Shown: positions 9,380-19,572, numbered from the stretch's first letter. The stretch: 64,000 bases of DNA from an uncultured Flavobacteriaceae bacterium (GCA_947487895.1 CANKYF010000005.1:124001-188000); one strand, 5' to 3'. Program-made: numbers and translations. The notes: generated by a model from the letters alone, not told the origin.

Positions 9380-10228
9380 ATGAATAACATGAAAACAATT
9401 AAGAACATTTTATTAGTAGCAGTATTTTTAATATCAATAGCATCATTTGCTCAAAACAAGGCATTCAAAGTAGAGGTTATAGGTAAAGGAGAACCAGTAT
9501 TATTATTTCCAGGATTTACTTGTACAGGAGAAGTTTGGAACGATCTTGTTTCAGAATTATCTAAAACCAAAGAATGTCATGTGTTTACGTTTGCTGGCTT
9601 TGGAGGTCTACCAGCTATAGAAAAACCATGGCTACCAAAAATAAAAGAATGTGTTAGTAATTACATTTCTGAACAAAAATTAGAAAATAGCACTTTAATA
9701 GGTCATAGTTTAGGAGGATCTTTAGCCTTATGGTTAGCTTCAGATGGCACTAAATTTAATAAAGTAATTGTAGTAGATGCACTACCATCTGTAGGTGCAT
9801 TGATGATGCCAAACTTTAACAAAGATTATATTCAGTATGATACGCCTTACAATAAGCAATTATTAGAAATGAATGATGTTGAGTTTGATAATTTAGCAAA
9901 CAAATTTGCTACAGGAATGTGTTTAAATAAAAGTAAGCATACTCAAATAAAAGAATGGATTAAAACATCTGATAGAAAAACATATGTTTATGGTTATACA
10001 GATTTGCTTAAGTTAGATTTAAGAGAAGATGTTGGTAAAATAAAAGTACCAGTATTAATTTTAGGAGCAACACACCCTTATGGAGCAGAAACCGTTAAAA
10101 ACACCTACCAAACCCAATATAAAAACCTTGAAAATTACACTATAAAGTATGCAAATGATGCTGCACATTTTATCATGTATGATCAACCAGAATGGTTTTT
10201 AACAACAATTAAAACGGCAATACAATAA
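9380..10228 (+). CDS. exported alpha/beta hydrolase
   Basis: 282 aa from the ATG at 9380. An in-frame ATG at 9320 lies in the preceding terminator and would place 20 unlikely residues before the signal peptide. The N-terminus MKTIKNILLVAVFLISIASFAQ is a standard signal peptide. The fold is a proline-iminopeptidase/BioH-like hydrolase: LLFPGFTCTGEVW oxyanion region, nucleophile elbow GHSLGGS, a probable acid near LILGATHPYG, and a C-terminal His in DAAHFIMYDQPE. Substrate unknown. It ends 5 bp before an ECF sigma gene, so the two are probably co-transcribed. Confidence 0.8.
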   Translation: MNNMKTIKNILLVAVFLISIASFAQNKAFKVEVIGKGEPVLLFPGFTCTGEVWNDLVSELSKTKECHVFTFAGFGGLPAIEKPWLPKIKECVSNYISEQKLENSTLIGHSLGGSLALWLASDGTKFNKVIVVDALPSVGALMMPNFNKDYIQYDTPYNKQLLEMNDVEFDNLANKFATGMCLNKSKHTQIKEWIKTSDRKTYVYGYTDLLKLDLREDVGKIKVPVLILGATHPYGAETVKNTYQTQYKNLENYTIKYANDAAHFIMYDQPEWFLTTIKTAIQ

Positions 10229-10233
10229 ACTAT

Positions 10234-10716
10234 ATGAGCAACTTAGAAACTAAGTTTGAAGCACTTTATGATGCTAATTACTCAAAAGTGATGCGTTTAT
10301 GTATGGGGTACTCTAATGGCGATAGCATGTTAGCCAAAGATATTGCTCAAGATGTATTCATTAAGGTATGGGAAAATTTGAATTCATTTAGAAATGAATC
10401 TAGTATCTCTACATGGATTTATAGAATAACAGTAAACACCTGTTTATTGAGTTTAAGAAATAAAAAACCATTAAACCTCTTTGGAGAGGTTCAGGAGATG
10501 GAAAACGAAAATGATTCAGAAGATAAAGAGCAAAAATTAAAACAACTATATAATTGCATCAATACACTAAGTAAAGACAGCAAGAGTATTATTTTATTGG
10601 AGCTAGAAGGATTGCCTCAAAAGGAGATAGCTGAAATTATGGGATTAAAGCATGAAGCAGTAAGAGTGAGAATACATAGAATTAAAAGTGAATTAACTAA
10701 ATGCGTAAAAAAATGA
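10234..10716 (+). CDS. ECF-type RNA polymerase sigma factor
   Basis: 160 aa, normal for ECF factors. Region 2 is visible (DIAQDVFIKVWENL, SSISTWIYRITVN) and region 4 has the helix-turn-helix LPQKEIAEIMGLKHEAVRVR. It should direct RNA polymerase to a small envelope-related regulon. The upstream neighbour encodes an exported hydrolase. The downstream gene overlaps the stop codon as ATGA and encodes a four-helix membrane protein, a candidate anti-sigma partner. Confidence 0.9.
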   Translation: MSNLETKFEALYDANYSKVMRLCMGYSNGDSMLAKDIAQDVFIKVWENLNSFRNESSISTWIYRITVNTCLLSLRNKKPLNLFGEVQEMENENDSEDKEQKLKQLYNCINTLSKDSKSIILLELEGLPQKEIAEIMGLKHEAVRVRIHRIKSELTKCVKK

Positions 10717-11267
10717 TAACATTTGAAGATTTAAAATCAGAATGGGAAGATCAACCTGTGCAAAACACACCTATTAATGGTGCCAAAGACATTATTCAAA
10801 AAGTGGCTTTTCTTAATAGAAAACAACAAATTACAAGTATAATACTAACAATAACTATTGTAGTATTACTAGGGTTCTTTTTCTACATAACTGCTTATAA
10901 AAATACTGTAGCATTAATAGCATTAATTTTAATGGCCAGTTCACTACTTATAAGAGTTTTTATTGAATTTTTCAGCATTAGAAAACTTCAACAGATAAAA
11001 ATAACAGTAAGTACTAAAACTTATAAAAGTAAAATAGTTTCTTATTCTAAGAATAGACTAAAAACACATTATGTAATAACACCCATAATTCTTATTATGT
11101 ATAGTATTGGGTTTATAATGTTGTTACCAATATTTAAACAAGGGTTGTCATATGGTTTTTATATTTACATTCTAATATCAGGAATACTTGTTTTAATAAC
11201 ACTAGCCCTTTTTATAAGAAAGCAAATACTTAAAGAATTAAGTGTAATAAAAGAACTTAAAAATTAG
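10713..11267 (+). CDS. four-helix membrane protein, possible anti-sigma partner
   Basis: 184 aa from the ATG at 10713, which overlaps the sigma stop as ATGA. An in-frame ATG at 10701 would add MRKK. An N-terminal soluble part (MITFEDLKSEWEDQPV, about 1-40) precedes four predicted membrane helices (about 45-65, 70-92, 115-137 and 142-163) with basic loops. The start resembles the cytoplasmic segment of Bacteroidota sigma-associated membrane proteins. Anti-sigma function is inferred from position and topology; no zinc-binding anti-sigma motif is seen. Confidence 0.7.
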   Translation: MITFEDLKSEWEDQPVQNTPINGAKDIIQKVAFLNRKQQITSIILTITIVVLLGFFFYITAYKNTVALIALILMASSLLIRVFIEFFSIRKLQQIKITVSTKTYKSKIVSYSKNRLKTHYVITPIILIMYSIGFIMLLPIFKQGLSYGFYIYILISGILVLITLALFIRKQILKELSVIKELKN

Positions 11268-11457
11268 ACATTAAAAAGAAGCTGTCTAAATATTGCTTTA
11301 ATACTAAAGCTATTAATACTCTATTTACAGCTTATCGAAATACTTATCTGTTAGGCTTTCGTTTTTTTATAGATTATTCATAACAATTAAATATTATAGT
11401 TATATTTCGCAGTTGTTTATAAAATTCATTTCTTTTAATAACCTCAAATACTGATAA

Positions 11458-12675
11458 ATGAAATTACATATTACCTGCCTATCTATTTTTTTACTAATTG
11501 TGTCTTGTAATAACAACAAACCAATAGATATAATAGAAACCATTGAAAATGATGATTTAATTAATTTTCAAGAACACAGAAAAAAAATAGACATAGATAC
11601 TGTTAATTTTTTTGGAGGAGGAACAGCATTACACTATGCATTAAAATATGGATCTTATAAAATTAGTAAACAATTAATTAAGGATAATTATAAATTAAAC
11701 TCTGTAGATTCTATAAACCTTACGCCACTATTAATCGCAAGTTTTGGATCTAATGATAGATTAGTAGATTTATTAATAGAAAGATCTGTTGACCTTAATG
11801 TAATAGAAAACAAAAATGGATTTACGGCTTTACATTATGCAGTACACAATAATAATTTAAAATTGGTAAAGAAATTAGTAGGTAGTAATGCAGATTTGAA
11901 TATAATAAGTAAATCTGATAAAAAAGAAACACCTTTACACTTAGCTCTTAAGAAACAGAATATAGATATAATTAATCTTTTTTTAAAAGCTAAAGCAGTA
12001 GATACTGTGAAGAATTCTAAAAATGAAACAGTACGAGATTTAGGAATTACTTCTAATAATTTAAAAATAAGAGATGTTTTTTACAACAGATTAACGAAAA
12101 ATGAGAAAGAAAATCTTTTTGTCGAAACAGTTAGAAATACTAAAAATATAGAGCTTTTAAAAAAGATTCTTAATGAAGAAAACTTATCTCAAGAATTAAT
12201 AAATGAAAGTTTTCTTTTTTCAAAAGACACATTAATTTCAAAGACATTAATAGAAAATAATGCTAAAGTATCTTATCTTAATACAACTTGTGATTTAGGA
12301 GCAATACATTATGCAGCAGCAAGAGGAGATGTAATTATGTTAAAATTCTTAATAGATAATGGTGCAAATGTGAATCAGTTATCTTCAAAAAATCAAATAA
12401 GTCCTCTAATGCATGCGGCAAGTCTTTATGATAATTTTCCTGTAAATGGCATTACTAAGAATTGTGTTGAATTATTAGTAAATAAAGAAAAAAATAAAAA
12501 TAATAGTCTTGAAGCTGTTAAAGTCTTATTAGAAAATAAAGCAGATTTACATTTTGCTAATTTGAGTAATGAAAATGTTTTGTATGTTTCCGAAAAAAAT
12601 TCTAATACAGAGCTTGTAGACTATTTAAAATCTTTAGGAGCAATAGAAACAAAATCTGCTATACAACCAGAATAA
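11458..12675 (+). CDS. ankyrin-repeat lipoprotein
   Basis: 405 aa. Lipobox LIVSC (Cys17). Ankyrin units are clear in the N-terminal half (TALHYALKYGSYKISKQLI, TPLLIASFGSNDRLVDLLI, TALHYAVHNNNLKLVKKLV, TPLHLALKKQNIDIINLFL). More lie in the C-terminal half (GAIHYAAARGDVIMLKFLI, SPLMHAASLYD, AVKVLLENKADL), separated by a more degenerate stretch. It should be a periplasmic or surface protein-protein interaction scaffold. It stands alone, about 190 bp after the previous gene. Partner unknown. Confidence 0.75.
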   Translation: MKLHITCLSIFLLIVSCNNNKPIDIIETIENDDLINFQEHRKKIDIDTVNFFGGGTALHYALKYGSYKISKQLIKDNYKLNSVDSINLTPLLIASFGSNDRLVDLLIERSVDLNVIENKNGFTALHYAVHNNNLKLVKKLVGSNADLNIISKSDKKETPLHLALKKQNIDIINLFLKAKAVDTVKNSKNETVRDLGITSNNLKIRDVFYNRLTKNEKENLFVETVRNTKNIELLKKILNEENLSQELINESFLFSKDTLISKTLIENNAKVSYLNTTCDLGAIHYAAARGDVIMLKFLIDNGANVNQLSSKNQISPLMHAASLYDNFPVNGITKNCVELLVNKEKNKNNSLEAVKVLLENKADLHFANLSNENVLYVSEKNSNTELVDYLKSLGAIETKSAIQPE

Positions 12676-12813
12676 ATTTTGAATTGTAATATAGGATGAT
12701 TTTATAAGGATTAGTACAAAATTAAGATACTTCATTTCAATTCTGCATTTCGCAGGCTCTTTTTATGGCACCCATTTTGTAATTATTATCTTTAAACAAC
12801 AGAATGTATTATT

Positions 12814-13314
12814 ATGAAACTAGCAAAAAAGCTTATATTTTTTAGTTTAATAGCTGTAGTTATGATGAGTTTTTCACAATGTGCGAGTACGCAAAAATTA
12901 GAAGGTAAATCTCCTGTGAAGTTTAAAGAAGTTTATTATAAAGAGTGGTCTAACCCAGCAAGAGGAATGGGATCCGGACTTAATTTATTTCTTGTATTGC
13001 CGCAAGACATAAATAATATTAAATTAGATAGTGTCTACTTCAGGAAAAAACAAGCTAAACTAGTTCATACTAAAAACAATACATTTATGGCAAAGTTTGA
13101 AACCGATAAAAACAAATCTCATGATATTATTATGAGTGCAGATCCTAAAGAAGAGTATGGAAATACATTACCAAAGGTTGAAAAACCAATTCCTTATGAA
13201 TTGAATGATAATGAATGTGTGGTTAGCTATAAGGAAGGTGACAAAACAAAATACTTTAAAATTTCTGATATAAATAAAAAGAAATCTAAGCCGACATTAG
13301 ACCACCCTATGTAA
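12814..13314 (+). CDS. small lipoprotein of unknown function
   Basis: 166 aa. The hydrophobic N-terminus ends in FSQCAS; Q at -1 is unusual for the classical lipobox, but SQCAS endings occur in flavobacterial lipoproteins I recognise by pattern. The mature part has SNPARGMGSGLNLFLVL and a C-terminal beta-rich domain (IPYELNDNECVVSYKEGDKTKYF). Function not recognised. It converges with kinase 2, 18 bp away. Confidence 0.7.
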   Translation: MKLAKKLIFFSLIAVVMMSFSQCASTQKLEGKSPVKFKEVYYKEWSNPARGMGSGLNLFLVLPQDINNIKLDSVYFRKKQAKLVHTKNNTFMAKFETDKNKSHDIIMSADPKEEYGNTLPKVEKPIPYELNDNECVVSYKEGDKTKYFKISDINKKKSKPTLDHPM

Positions 13315-13332
13315 TCAGTTTAATTTAAGCGA

Positions 13333-15426
13333 TTATTTTACGATCTTATTCTTTTTAACAGGTCTAAAGCCAAAGCGATGGTAGAATATTTCAGAGAAGT
13401 AAGAGCTATGTTGAAAACCTACCTCTAAAGCAAGATGTTTTAAAGAAATATCACTGTTATGTGTTATAATTTTACGTGCTTTTTGTAATTTAATTTCTGT
13501 AATTAATTTATTGGGAGTCATTCCCCTAGCTGTTTTTATTTTTCTGTACAAAGAGCTTCTAGACATGTTAAAATGTTTGGCTATTTCGTTTTGGTTAAGC
13601 GTAAGCGTACCACAATTTTTTGAAATAAAGGTCTCTACATCATCTATCCATGTTTCAGTATTTTGTATCTCTTCGGTAGAAATATTTTCTTGATTTATAT
13701 ATTGATTTCTTTGTTTATAATTTCTTAACGTATTTTGTACACGAATAATCAATTCTTCACTTTCAAAAGGCTTTGTTAAATAATCATCTATTCCCAGTCT
13801 AAATATTTCTAAACGGCTTTCATTATCATGTCTGGCTGTAAGCATTAAAACGGGAATATCAATTTTTCTTTCTTTTAACTGTTTAATGAAATTAACTCCA
13901 TTCATTTTTGGCATCATATAGTCTGTTACAATAAAACTAATCTCATCATTATTGTCTTCAACTACTTGCAAGGCCTCAACACCGTTTTCAACTAGTATAG
14001 AGTTATATCCTTGTTTATGAAGTATTTGTGATATATATTGACGCATTTTAAAATTGTCATCTACAATTAAAAAGATTTCTTGATAAATTTTGTTTCTTAA
14101 GCTATTATTTAAAGTGTTTACTTCTTTAGTACTCTCATTAGTTGATGTTTCAAATGGTTTTATAGATTCCAAAGGAAGTACTATTTTAAAGGTGGAACCT
14201 TTATTGATTTCACTCTCTACATATAGTTTACCTTCATGTAAATTAATTATTTCTTTGGTTAATGAGAGCCCAACACCACTGCCTCCTGCCAAGTTGATGT
14301 CGTTTTTCACTTGATAAAATTGCTTAAATATTTTATTAATATTTTCTTTAGAAACACCTATGCCATTATCTTTTATTAATAGTATTATCTGATTTTCTTC
14401 GCTATAGATACTTAATGTTACTGTACCTCCTGCATTAGTATATTTAGACGCATTAACAATTATATTACTAATAGCTCTTTCTATTTGAACTTTATCAGCA
14501 TTGATATAATAATTATAAAGAATAGGTTTTAAACTAAAAGAGATGTTTTTTCGTTTAAACACAGTTTCAAATGATAAAAACAACTTTTGCAATAGTTCTG
14601 TACCATTTATTGTTTTTGTATTTAATGTGAATTTAGAAGCCTCAATTTTTGATAAATCCAAGACGTCATTTACCATATTAGTTATTTTGTTAACCTCGGT
14701 ATTTATACCATGTCTAATATTTTTTATATCAGGTATATTTTCTTCATAATCTTTTAATTGTTCAACTTCTCCTTTTAAAATAGTTAAAGGCGTTCTTATT
14801 TCATGCGAAATATTAATAAAAAATTGAGATTGAAAATTATTAATCTCTTCCAATTCTTGTTTTCTCTCTTCTAAGACCCTCTCATTTCTTATATTGGTAC
14901 TTTTAAAGTAGTTTATTATTACATAAATACTAAAAAATAAAAATGGAACATTCTGATTATTAAAAACTGAAACAGGATAATGTTTAAAATATAAATTAGG
15001 AATGTAAAGACCCAATAAACAAATAATAAAAGTTACAACATTAATCTTTTTATTGTCTATATAAATTAATGAGATTGCGAAAGGCAATAAGAAGTAGTAT
15101 TCTAAAAGTTCTTCAGTATAAATAAAATTAGAATAAACAAAAGCGGTAATTGTAAGACCAGAAATAAATAAAATACGAGCCGCATTAAACTTTCTATAAT
15201 ATTGGAGTAGTTGAATAGTAAAAACAGTAAACAACATGCAGATATAACTCATTGGTATGAGTTGATCTTTTATGTAGTCTTCTATAAAAGAAAATAAAAT
15301 AAACAGTTGCCAGGTGACGCAAAAAATGTTTAATAGTTTTATTTTCTTGAATTCATTTTTAGTAGTGTTTTTATCAATTCCTAGAGTAATATACCTACTA
15401 AAAAGAGCTTTGATTTTTTTTACCAT
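13333..15426 (-). CDS. membrane hybrid histidine kinase / response regulator / AraC protein (copy 2)
   Basis: 697 aa with the same architecture as the product of 1702-3789. About six membrane helices (residues 30-175) are followed by HisKA (ISHEIRTPL, His208), HATPase (Asn325, DNGIGV, GGSGVGLS), a receiver (TDYMMPKMNG, Asp502, LTKPF) and an AraC HTH with MTPNKLITEIKLQKARKI shared almost verbatim with copy 1. Divergence is strongest in the membrane region and in the linker after the ATPase, so the two may detect different signals with similar output. The start is fixed by alignment with copy 1. It is divergent from the flippase gene, with 193 bp between them. Confidence 0.92.
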   Translation of the reverse strand: MVKKIKALFSRYITLGIDKNTTKNEFKKIKLLNIFCVTWQLFILFSFIEDYIKDQLIPMSYICMLFTVFTIQLLQYYRKFNAARILFISGLTITAFVYSNFIYTEELLEYYFLLPFAISLIYIDNKKINVVTFIICLLGLYIPNLYFKHYPVSVFNNQNVPFLFFSIYVIINYFKSTNIRNERVLEERKQELEEINNFQSQFFINISHEIRTPLTILKGEVEQLKDYEENIPDIKNIRHGINTEVNKITNMVNDVLDLSKIEASKFTLNTKTINGTELLQKLFLSFETVFKRKNISFSLKPILYNYYINADKVQIERAISNIIVNASKYTNAGGTVTLSIYSEENQIILLIKDNGIGVSKENINKIFKQFYQVKNDINLAGGSGVGLSLTKEIINLHEGKLYVESEINKGSTFKIVLPLESIKPFETSTNESTKEVNTLNNSLRNKIYQEIFLIVDDNFKMRQYISQILHKQGYNSILVENGVEALQVVEDNNDEISFIVTDYMMPKMNGVNFIKQLKERKIDIPVLMLTARHDNESRLEIFRLGIDDYLTKPFESEELIIRVQNTLRNYKQRNQYINQENISTEEIQNTETWIDDVETFISKNCGTLTLNQNEIAKHFNMSRSSLYRKIKTARGMTPNKLITEIKLQKARKIITHNSDISLKHLALEVGFQHSSYFSEIFYHRFGFRPVKKNKIVK

Positions 15427-15619
15427 TCAATGAAAAATCATTTTGATTTTAAACAAACATAAATAATTATAAATATAGTTTCATCAGAAAGTTTACAAGT
15501 TGAGTCTTTTGTGATATGTTTTGAATCATTATTGATTTTTTTATTTTTAAAGTAGTATTTTAACATCTTTGGTTAGCGTTTACCAAAAGCGTATTTTTAG
15601 CGCGATAAAAAAACAATAG

Positions 15620-17074
15620 TTGAGCGGACTAAAAACATTATTTAAGCAAACATTTATATATGGTTTAGCAACTGTGCTACCAAGAATGTTAAGCTTTTTA
15701 CTTACACCACTTTATACCAAAGTAATGTCTGTTGGAGTTTATGGAAAAGTATCTGTAATATTTTCTTGGTTTGCTATTTTTAATGTTGTGTTGGCTTACG
15801 GAATGGAAACAGCTTTTTTTCGCTTTTTTAACAAAGAAGAGAATAAAGAGAAAGTCATTGGCACTACATCTATGTCAATAATTTTCACCTCTTTAGTTGT
15901 TTTTGTTTTGGCATTTATATTTAAAAGTCAAATAGCTACGGCTACAGATATTGAAGTTCAGCATATAAACTTTGTAATTTGGGTCTTATTTTTAGATGCG
16001 TTAGTTATTATACCGTTTGCATGGTTAAGGGCTAATGCTAAGCCAGTTAAATATGCTATTATAAAAATAACTAATGTTGCAATTAACATTGGGTTTAATT
16101 TGTTTTTCTTCTTACTATTAGCTGATTTGGCAAAAAATAATAATCTATTCGGTTCAATTTATAAATCAGATTTCGAAATAAGTTATGTACTTATAGCTAA
16201 CTTATTTGCAAGTGCTATAACGTTAATTTTAATGTTATCGTTTTATGGTAAGATTAAATATGAATTCAGTATCACACTATGGAAAAAAATGTTACGTTAT
16301 GCTTTTCCTGTTCTAATTGCTGGTTTAGCATATACTACTATAGAAACGTTTAATCGTATTTTATTAGATAGTAATTTGTCTACAGCTAAAAATCCAGAAG
16401 AAGAAGTTGGAATGTTTTCAGCATGTTATAAACTAGCTTTGTTTATGACATTGTTTGCCACTGCTTTTAGGTTAGGCATAGAACCTTATTTTTTTAGTCA
16501 TGCAAAAAGTGAAAATCCTCAAAAGAATTATGCTAAGATTTTAGAATACTTTGTGATTTTTGGATCAGCTATATTATTAACAGTTATCGTTTTTTCAGAT
16601 TTTCTAAAAGTAATAATTATTAGAGATCCAGATTATTGGGAAGCTATGTGGATAGTGCCTATAATTCTGTTAGCAAGCTTTTGCCTAGGTATTTATCATA
16701 ACTTATCAGTTTGGTATAAAATAACAGATAAGACCAAGTTTGGAGCCTACATATCAATTATTGGAGCCATCATTACACTTTTAATCAATATTATTTTTAT
16801 ACCTGAATATGGCTATAAGGCTTCTGCAGTTGCAACTTTAGCAGCTTATAGTATTATGATGTTATTATCATTTTATTTTGGAAGGAAATATTATCCAATA
16901 CCGTATAATCTTAAAAAAATAGGACTTTATTTAGTGCTTTCAATTGTACTTTCGGGAATTTCATTCTACCAATTTAGAGCCAATTATGTAGTGGGAATTT
17001 CATTGTTAATTGTATTTTTGAGTGTTATTTGGTTTTCAGAAAAAAATGAGATCAAACAATTATTAAAAAGATAA
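15620..17074 (+). CDS. Wzx-type polysaccharide flippase
   Basis: 484 aa, polytopic, of the MVF/MOP flippase superfamily that moves lipid-linked oligosaccharides across the inner membrane. The N-terminus ([19 protein letters not shown], then [11 protein letters not shown]) is typical, and about twelve to fourteen hydrophobic segments can be counted. The start is a TTG at 15620: a TAG immediately precedes it in frame and the next ATG is more than 20 residues in, which would remove part of the first conserved helix. It is the first gene of a tightly spaced plus-strand run and ends 1 bp before dut. Confidence 0.88.
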   Translation: MSGLKTLFKQTFIYGLATVLPRMLSFLLTPLYTKVMSVGVYGKVSVIFSWFAIFNVVLAYGMETAFFRFFNKEENKEKVIGTTSMSIIFTSLVVFVLAFIFKSQIATATDIEVQHINFVIWVLFLDALVIIPFAWLRANAKPVKYAIIKITNVAINIGFNLFFFLLLADLAKNNNLFGSIYKSDFEISYVLIANLFASAITLILMLSFYGKIKYEFSITLWKKMLRYAFPVLIAGLAYTTIETFNRILLDSNLSTAKNPEEEVGMFSACYKLALFMTLFATAFRLGIEPYFFSHAKSENPQKNYAKILEYFVIFGSAILLTVIVFSDFLKVIIIRDPDYWEAMWIVPIILLASFCLGIYHNLSVWYKITDKTKFGAYISIIGAIITLLINIIFIPEYGYKASAVATLAAYSIMMLLSFYFGRKYYPIPYNLKKIGLYLVLSIVLSGISFYQFRANYVVGISLLIVFLSVIWFSEKNEIKQLLKR

Positions 17075-17075
17075 C

Positions 17076-17510
17076 ATGCAGATAAAAATAATAAATAAAT
17101 CAAGCCATAGTTTACCACATTATGAAACCATTGCCTCAGCAGGAATGGACTTAAGAGCAAATATTGAAGAACCAATTAAACTAAAACCTTTAGGAAGAAC
17201 TATAGTAAAAACAGGTTTGTTTATAGAATTACCTATAGGATTTGAGGCTCAAGTGCGTCCAAGAAGTGGTTTAGCGGCTAAAAAAGGAATTACAGTACTA
17301 AATGCTCCTGGAACTGTAGATGCAGATTACAGAGGTGAAATTGGTGTTATTTTGGTAAATCTTTCTAATGAATACTTTATTATTGAAAACGGAGAGCGTA
17401 TTGCGCAATTAGTTATTGCGAAGCACGAACGGGCAGAATGGCAAGAAGTAGAAATCTTGTCATCTACTGATAGAGGCGAAGGAGGATTTGGAAGTACAGG
17501 AGTTAAATAA
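17076..17510 (+). CDS. dut: dUTP diphosphatase
   Basis: 144 aa, the normal length for trimeric dUTPase. All five motifs are visible: [49 protein letters not shown], and the C-terminal [13 protein letters not shown] that closes over the active site. It hydrolyses dUTP to dUMP and pyrophosphate, keeping uracil out of DNA and feeding thymidylate synthesis. It lies between the flippase and a TPR gene with gaps of 1 and 9 bp, so co-transcription is likely. Confidence 0.97.
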   Translation: MQIKIINKSSHSLPHYETIASAGMDLRANIEEPIKLKPLGRTIVKTGLFIELPIGFEAQVRPRSGLAAKKGITVLNAPGTVDADYRGEIGVILVNLSNEYFIIENGERIAQLVIAKHERAEWQEVEILSSTDRGEGGFGSTGVK

Positions 17511-17519
17511 ACGTATTAC

Positions 17520-18482
17520 ATGAAAAATTTTATACACTTTCTATTCATTTTTTGGTGTTTAATATCAACCGCACAAGAGGTTACTGAGAAAACTAAGCAA
17601 CTATCTAAAGAAGCATGTGAGTGTATTGATAAAATTGATATTAATGCTGAAAAAGAACAGAAGTCTAAAGAGATTTCAGAATGTATATCTTCAGCAATTA
17701 CGGCAGATCAAATACAATCACAATTAGAAGGCGTGCTTGAAAAAACAAAAGATACATTAAGTAAAATAGAAAACTTTTCTAAAATAGATTCTTTGAGTAT
17801 TGAAGGCAAAGATTTAAATATAGTTATTTCAGATGAAGGGTATGAAGAAATAGAATCATATTTATATGATAACTGCCCCAAAATGAAACACATATATTTT
17901 ACAGATAATAAGGAGTATGAAAACTCATATTCAAATAGGAAAAAAGCGAAAAAATTTTATGAAGAAGGGCAGGTTGCTTTTCAAAAACAAGAATATACTA
18001 GAGCTGTTGTGTTATTTAATAAGGCCGTAAATAAAGATAAAAATTTTGCTTTTGCATGGGATAATTTAGGTTATAGTTATAGAAAGTTAGATAACTATAA
18101 AAAGGCAATAGAGTGTTATAAAAAATCTCTTGAATTAGATCCTAAAGGAAAAATGCCTCTAATGAATATTGCAGTGGCTTATCAATTAAATAATGATTTA
18201 GAAGGAGCTAAAAATGCTTATAAAAATTATAAAAATATTTACCCAGATGATGTAGAGGCTTTCTATGGTCTTGGTAGAATTTATTCTTTTCAGAAAAACT
18301 ACGAACCAGCTCTAGAAAATTTATTTCAAGCCTATTTAATGTATACAGAGATGAAGTCTCCTTATAATATTGATGCCCAAAAAAATATAGCCATAATATA
18401 TCAAGAATTAGAAAAAGAGAATAATCTTGATTTATTTTTTAAAGTTGCAAAAAAATATAATATTCAAATTGAAGAAGAATAA
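17520..18482 (+). CDS. exported TPR-repeat protein
   Basis: 320 aa. A signal peptide (MKNFIHFLFIFWCLISTAQ) is followed by a Cys-containing helical segment (EACECIDKID, ISECIS) and then TPR units (AKKFYEEGQVAFQKQEYTRA, FAWDNLGYSYRKLDNYKKA, LMNIAVAYQLNNDLEGAK, AFYGLGRIYSFQKNYEPA). It probably acts as a periplasmic scaffold. The paired Cys residues near the N-terminus recur in other Bacteroidota proteins that begin like this. Partner unknown. It sits between dut and a sugar-nucleotidyltransferase gene in the same direction. Confidence 0.75.
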   Translation: MKNFIHFLFIFWCLISTAQEVTEKTKQLSKEACECIDKIDINAEKEQKSKEISECISSAITADQIQSQLEGVLEKTKDTLSKIENFSKIDSLSIEGKDLNIVISDEGYEEIESYLYDNCPKMKHIYFTDNKEYENSYSNRKKAKKFYEEGQVAFQKQEYTRAVVLFNKAVNKDKNFAFAWDNLGYSYRKLDNYKKAIECYKKSLELDPKGKMPLMNIAVAYQLNNDLEGAKNAYKNYKNIYPDDVEAFYGLGRIYSFQKNYEPALENLFQAYLMYTEMKSPYNIDAQKNIAIIYQELEKENNLDLFFKVAKKYNIQIEEE

Positions 18483-18516
18483 AAACTTTTAATAAAAACA
18501 ACCGAATCAAAAAATC

Positions 18517-19536
18517 ATGAAAATAATTGTACCTATGGCGGGACGTGGATCTCGTTTAAGACCACACAGTTTAACAGTTCCAAAACCATTAATTCCAGTA
18601 GCAGGACAACCAATTGTACACCGTTTGGTAAAAGATATTGCCAAAGTTTTAAAACAACCTATTGAAGAGGTTGCTTTTGTTTTAGGAGACCCTGCCTGGT
18701 TTGATGAAAACGTTGAGAAAAGTTTAGAAAAATTAGCAGAAGGCTTAGGAGCCAAAGCATCTATTTACAGACAAGACAAGCCATTAGGAACAGGTCATGC
18801 TATTATGTGTGCAAAACCATCTCTATCAGGGTCTGCGGTAATTGCTTATGCAGATACGTTAATTAGAGCTGAATTTGATTTAGACCCAGATGCAGACAGT
18901 GTTATTTGGACCAAGCAAGTAGAGAATCCAGAAGCTTATGGTGTTGTAAAGTTAAATGACAACAACGAAATTGTTGAGTTAGTTGAAAAACCAGAAACCT
19001 TTGTAAGCGATCAGGCTGTAATTGGTATCTATTATTTTAAAGATGTTGAGGTTTTAAAAGACAAACTACAGGAAGTACTTGATGAGAATGTTATGAACGG
19101 AGGAGAATACCAAATTAACGATGGTATAAAACGTATGATGGCAGAAGGGAAAATATTCAAAACAGGTACAGTTGATGAGTGGATGGATTGCGGAAACAAA
19201 GCGATCACAGTAGAAACTAATGGTAAAATGCTTAACTTCTTAAAAGCAGATGGTGAAGAGCAATTAGTAGCTTCATCGGTAACCTTAGAGAATTCAACAA
19301 TTATAGAGCCTTGTTTTGTTGGAGAAAATGTGGTACTTAAAAATACAACGGTAGGTCCAGACGTTTCTATTGGAAGTGGCACTGTTATTGAAGATTCAAC
19401 TGTTAAAAACAGCTTAATTCAAACTAATACATCAATTAAAAATGCTAATTTAGATAATGCTATGATTGGTAACAATGTGAAGTATAATGGTAAATTTACT
19501 AGCATTAGTATTGGTGACTATTCTGTTTTAGAATAA
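18517..19536 (+). CDS. sugar-phosphate nucleotidyltransferase (RmlA/GlmU-like)
   Basis: 339 aa. The N-terminal Rossmann-like transferase domain begins MKIIVPMAGRGSRLRP, then SLTVPKPLIPVAG, the nucleotide-binding signature. Further in are GTGHAIMCAK, a metal/sugar-site Asp in AYADTL and VEKPETF. From about residue 245 the sequence becomes left-handed beta-helix hexapeptides (ENSTIIEPCFVGENVVLKN). It activates a sugar 1-phosphate with an NTP. The exact sugar cannot be read; glucose- or mannose-1-phosphate is likely. The flippase four genes upstream suggests glycan synthesis. Confidence 0.87.
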   Translation: MKIIVPMAGRGSRLRPHSLTVPKPLIPVAGQPIVHRLVKDIAKVLKQPIEEVAFVLGDPAWFDENVEKSLEKLAEGLGAKASIYRQDKPLGTGHAIMCAKPSLSGSAVIAYADTLIRAEFDLDPDADSVIWTKQVENPEAYGVVKLNDNNEIVELVEKPETFVSDQAVIGIYYFKDVEVLKDKLQEVLDENVMNGGEYQINDGIKRMMAEGKIFKTGTVDEWMDCGNKAITVETNGKMLNFLKADGEEQLVASSVTLENSTIIEPCFVGENVVLKNTTVGPDVSIGSGTVIEDSTVKNSLIQTNTSIKNANLDNAMIGNNVKYNGKFTSISIGDYSVLE

Positions 19537-19572
19537 CATTTTGTTGTTACCGTTCTTAGTAGTGGTTGCTAA

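Noticed and set aside
12743-12764. CTGC...GCAG hairpin followed by T residues before the lipoprotein at 12814
   Set aside because: Four-base stem only; too weak to call a terminator.
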